Under the pieces are notes generated by a model, which saw only the letters and a program-made list of their open reading frames with translations, was not told where the DNA came from and ran no database searches. Below, in pieces: positions 63,961-64,000 of a DNA stretch of 64,000 nucleotides. Each line of letters begins with the position of its first letter. Position 1 is the stretch's first letter. A program made the position numbers and the translations under genes. Source of the stretch: Novosphingobium sp. (GTDB lineage Bacteria > Pseudomonadota > Alphaproteobacteria > Sphingomonadales > Sphingomonadaceae); assembly GCA_016719755.1 (NCBI GenBank), contig JADJYM010000011.1, positions 310,001 through 374,000 of the forward strand, given 5' to 3'.

Positions 63961-64000
63961 ATGCCCAAGCGTATCCTGATCGGGACCGTGGTTTCCGACA
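63961..64000 (+). CDS. rpsQ: 30S ribosomal protein S17, N-terminus only
   Basis: MPKRILIGTVVSD matches the start of S17 and lies where the S10 operon places it, 13 bases after rpmC. The rest is beyond the window. Confidence 0.92.
   Translation, partial: MPKRILIGTVVSD

Overview
The window is a GC-rich (about two thirds G+C) chromosomal segment of an alphaproteobacterium. A split b/b' ATP synthase F0 operon, rimM directly after rpsP, a TIGR02300 protein, full leucine/valine catabolic operons and a str-S10 ribosomal operon point to Sphingomonadales, most like Novosphingobium or a close relative. That placement is inferred from gene content and protein style, not from a search. I see no prophage, insertion sequence, CRISPR array, rRNA or plasmid function.

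Layout. 1-1.6 kb: end of a YdbH-YnbE-YdbL envelope operon. 1.7-4.4 kb: atpI-atpB-atpE-atpF'-atpF with its own promoter and terminator. 4.4-11.2 kb, all on minus: aroA, cmk, a small c-type cytochrome, rpsA, then a membrane protein-gloB-quinone reductase operon. 11.2-14.7 kb on plus: TIGR02300 gene, tRNA-Ala(GGC), ffh, rpsP, rimM, small membrane protein. 14.7-16.1 kb: pirin and a divergent HxlR regulator. 16.1-31.6 kb: a branched-chain amino acid catabolism island. It holds a leucine operon (ivd, MCC beta, MCC alpha, MaoC) and a valine operon (mmsA, mmsB, isobutyryl-CoA dehydrogenase, 3-hydroxyisobutyryl-CoA hydrolase, crotonase). Each has a divergent LysR gene whose start codon lies in a palindrome. 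tRNA-Gln(TTG), a YghU-type GST and the transaminase ilvE follow. 31.8-42.2 kb: a mixed housekeeping block (tlyA, tspO, ubiK, recO, leuB, GT2-GtrA, PMT-type glycosyltransferase, metZ, apaG, LysR). 42.3-53.9 kb: accessory metabolism (secreted VIT/vWA protein, amidohydrolase, TetR-P450-rubredoxin, hydrolase, JmjC-like protein, TonB, GST, LuxR solo). 54-64 kb: rpsL-rpsG-fusA-tuf-rpsJ-rplC-rplD-rplW-rplB-rpsS-rplV-rpsC-rplP-rpmC-rpsQ, running off the end.

Sequence quality matters here. A block of 95 G in 110 bases (18629-18738) separates MCC beta from MCC alpha and is almost certainly an artefact. Single- or double-base indels break fusA, tuf, rplB and the isobutyryl-CoA dehydrogenase gene, although the protein on each side of every break is conserved. 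These should be read as intact genes with sequence errors unless resequencing shows otherwise.

Regulation visible in the DNA. Several strong housekeeping promoters share TTGMCN-17 bp-(T/C)ARRGS, upstream of atpI, rpsA, the TIGR02300 gene, tRNA-Ala and rpsL. Divergent regulators have short palindromes between or over the starts. Dispersed palindromic repeats fill many intergenic gaps, and one of them supplies the ribosome binding site of maoC. The most intriguing unexplained element is a roughly 220-base minus-strand unit near 32.55-32.81 kb. It has its own promoter, leader hairpins, a near-perfect Shine-Dalgarno sequence, an 18-codon ORF and a terminator-like hairpin.
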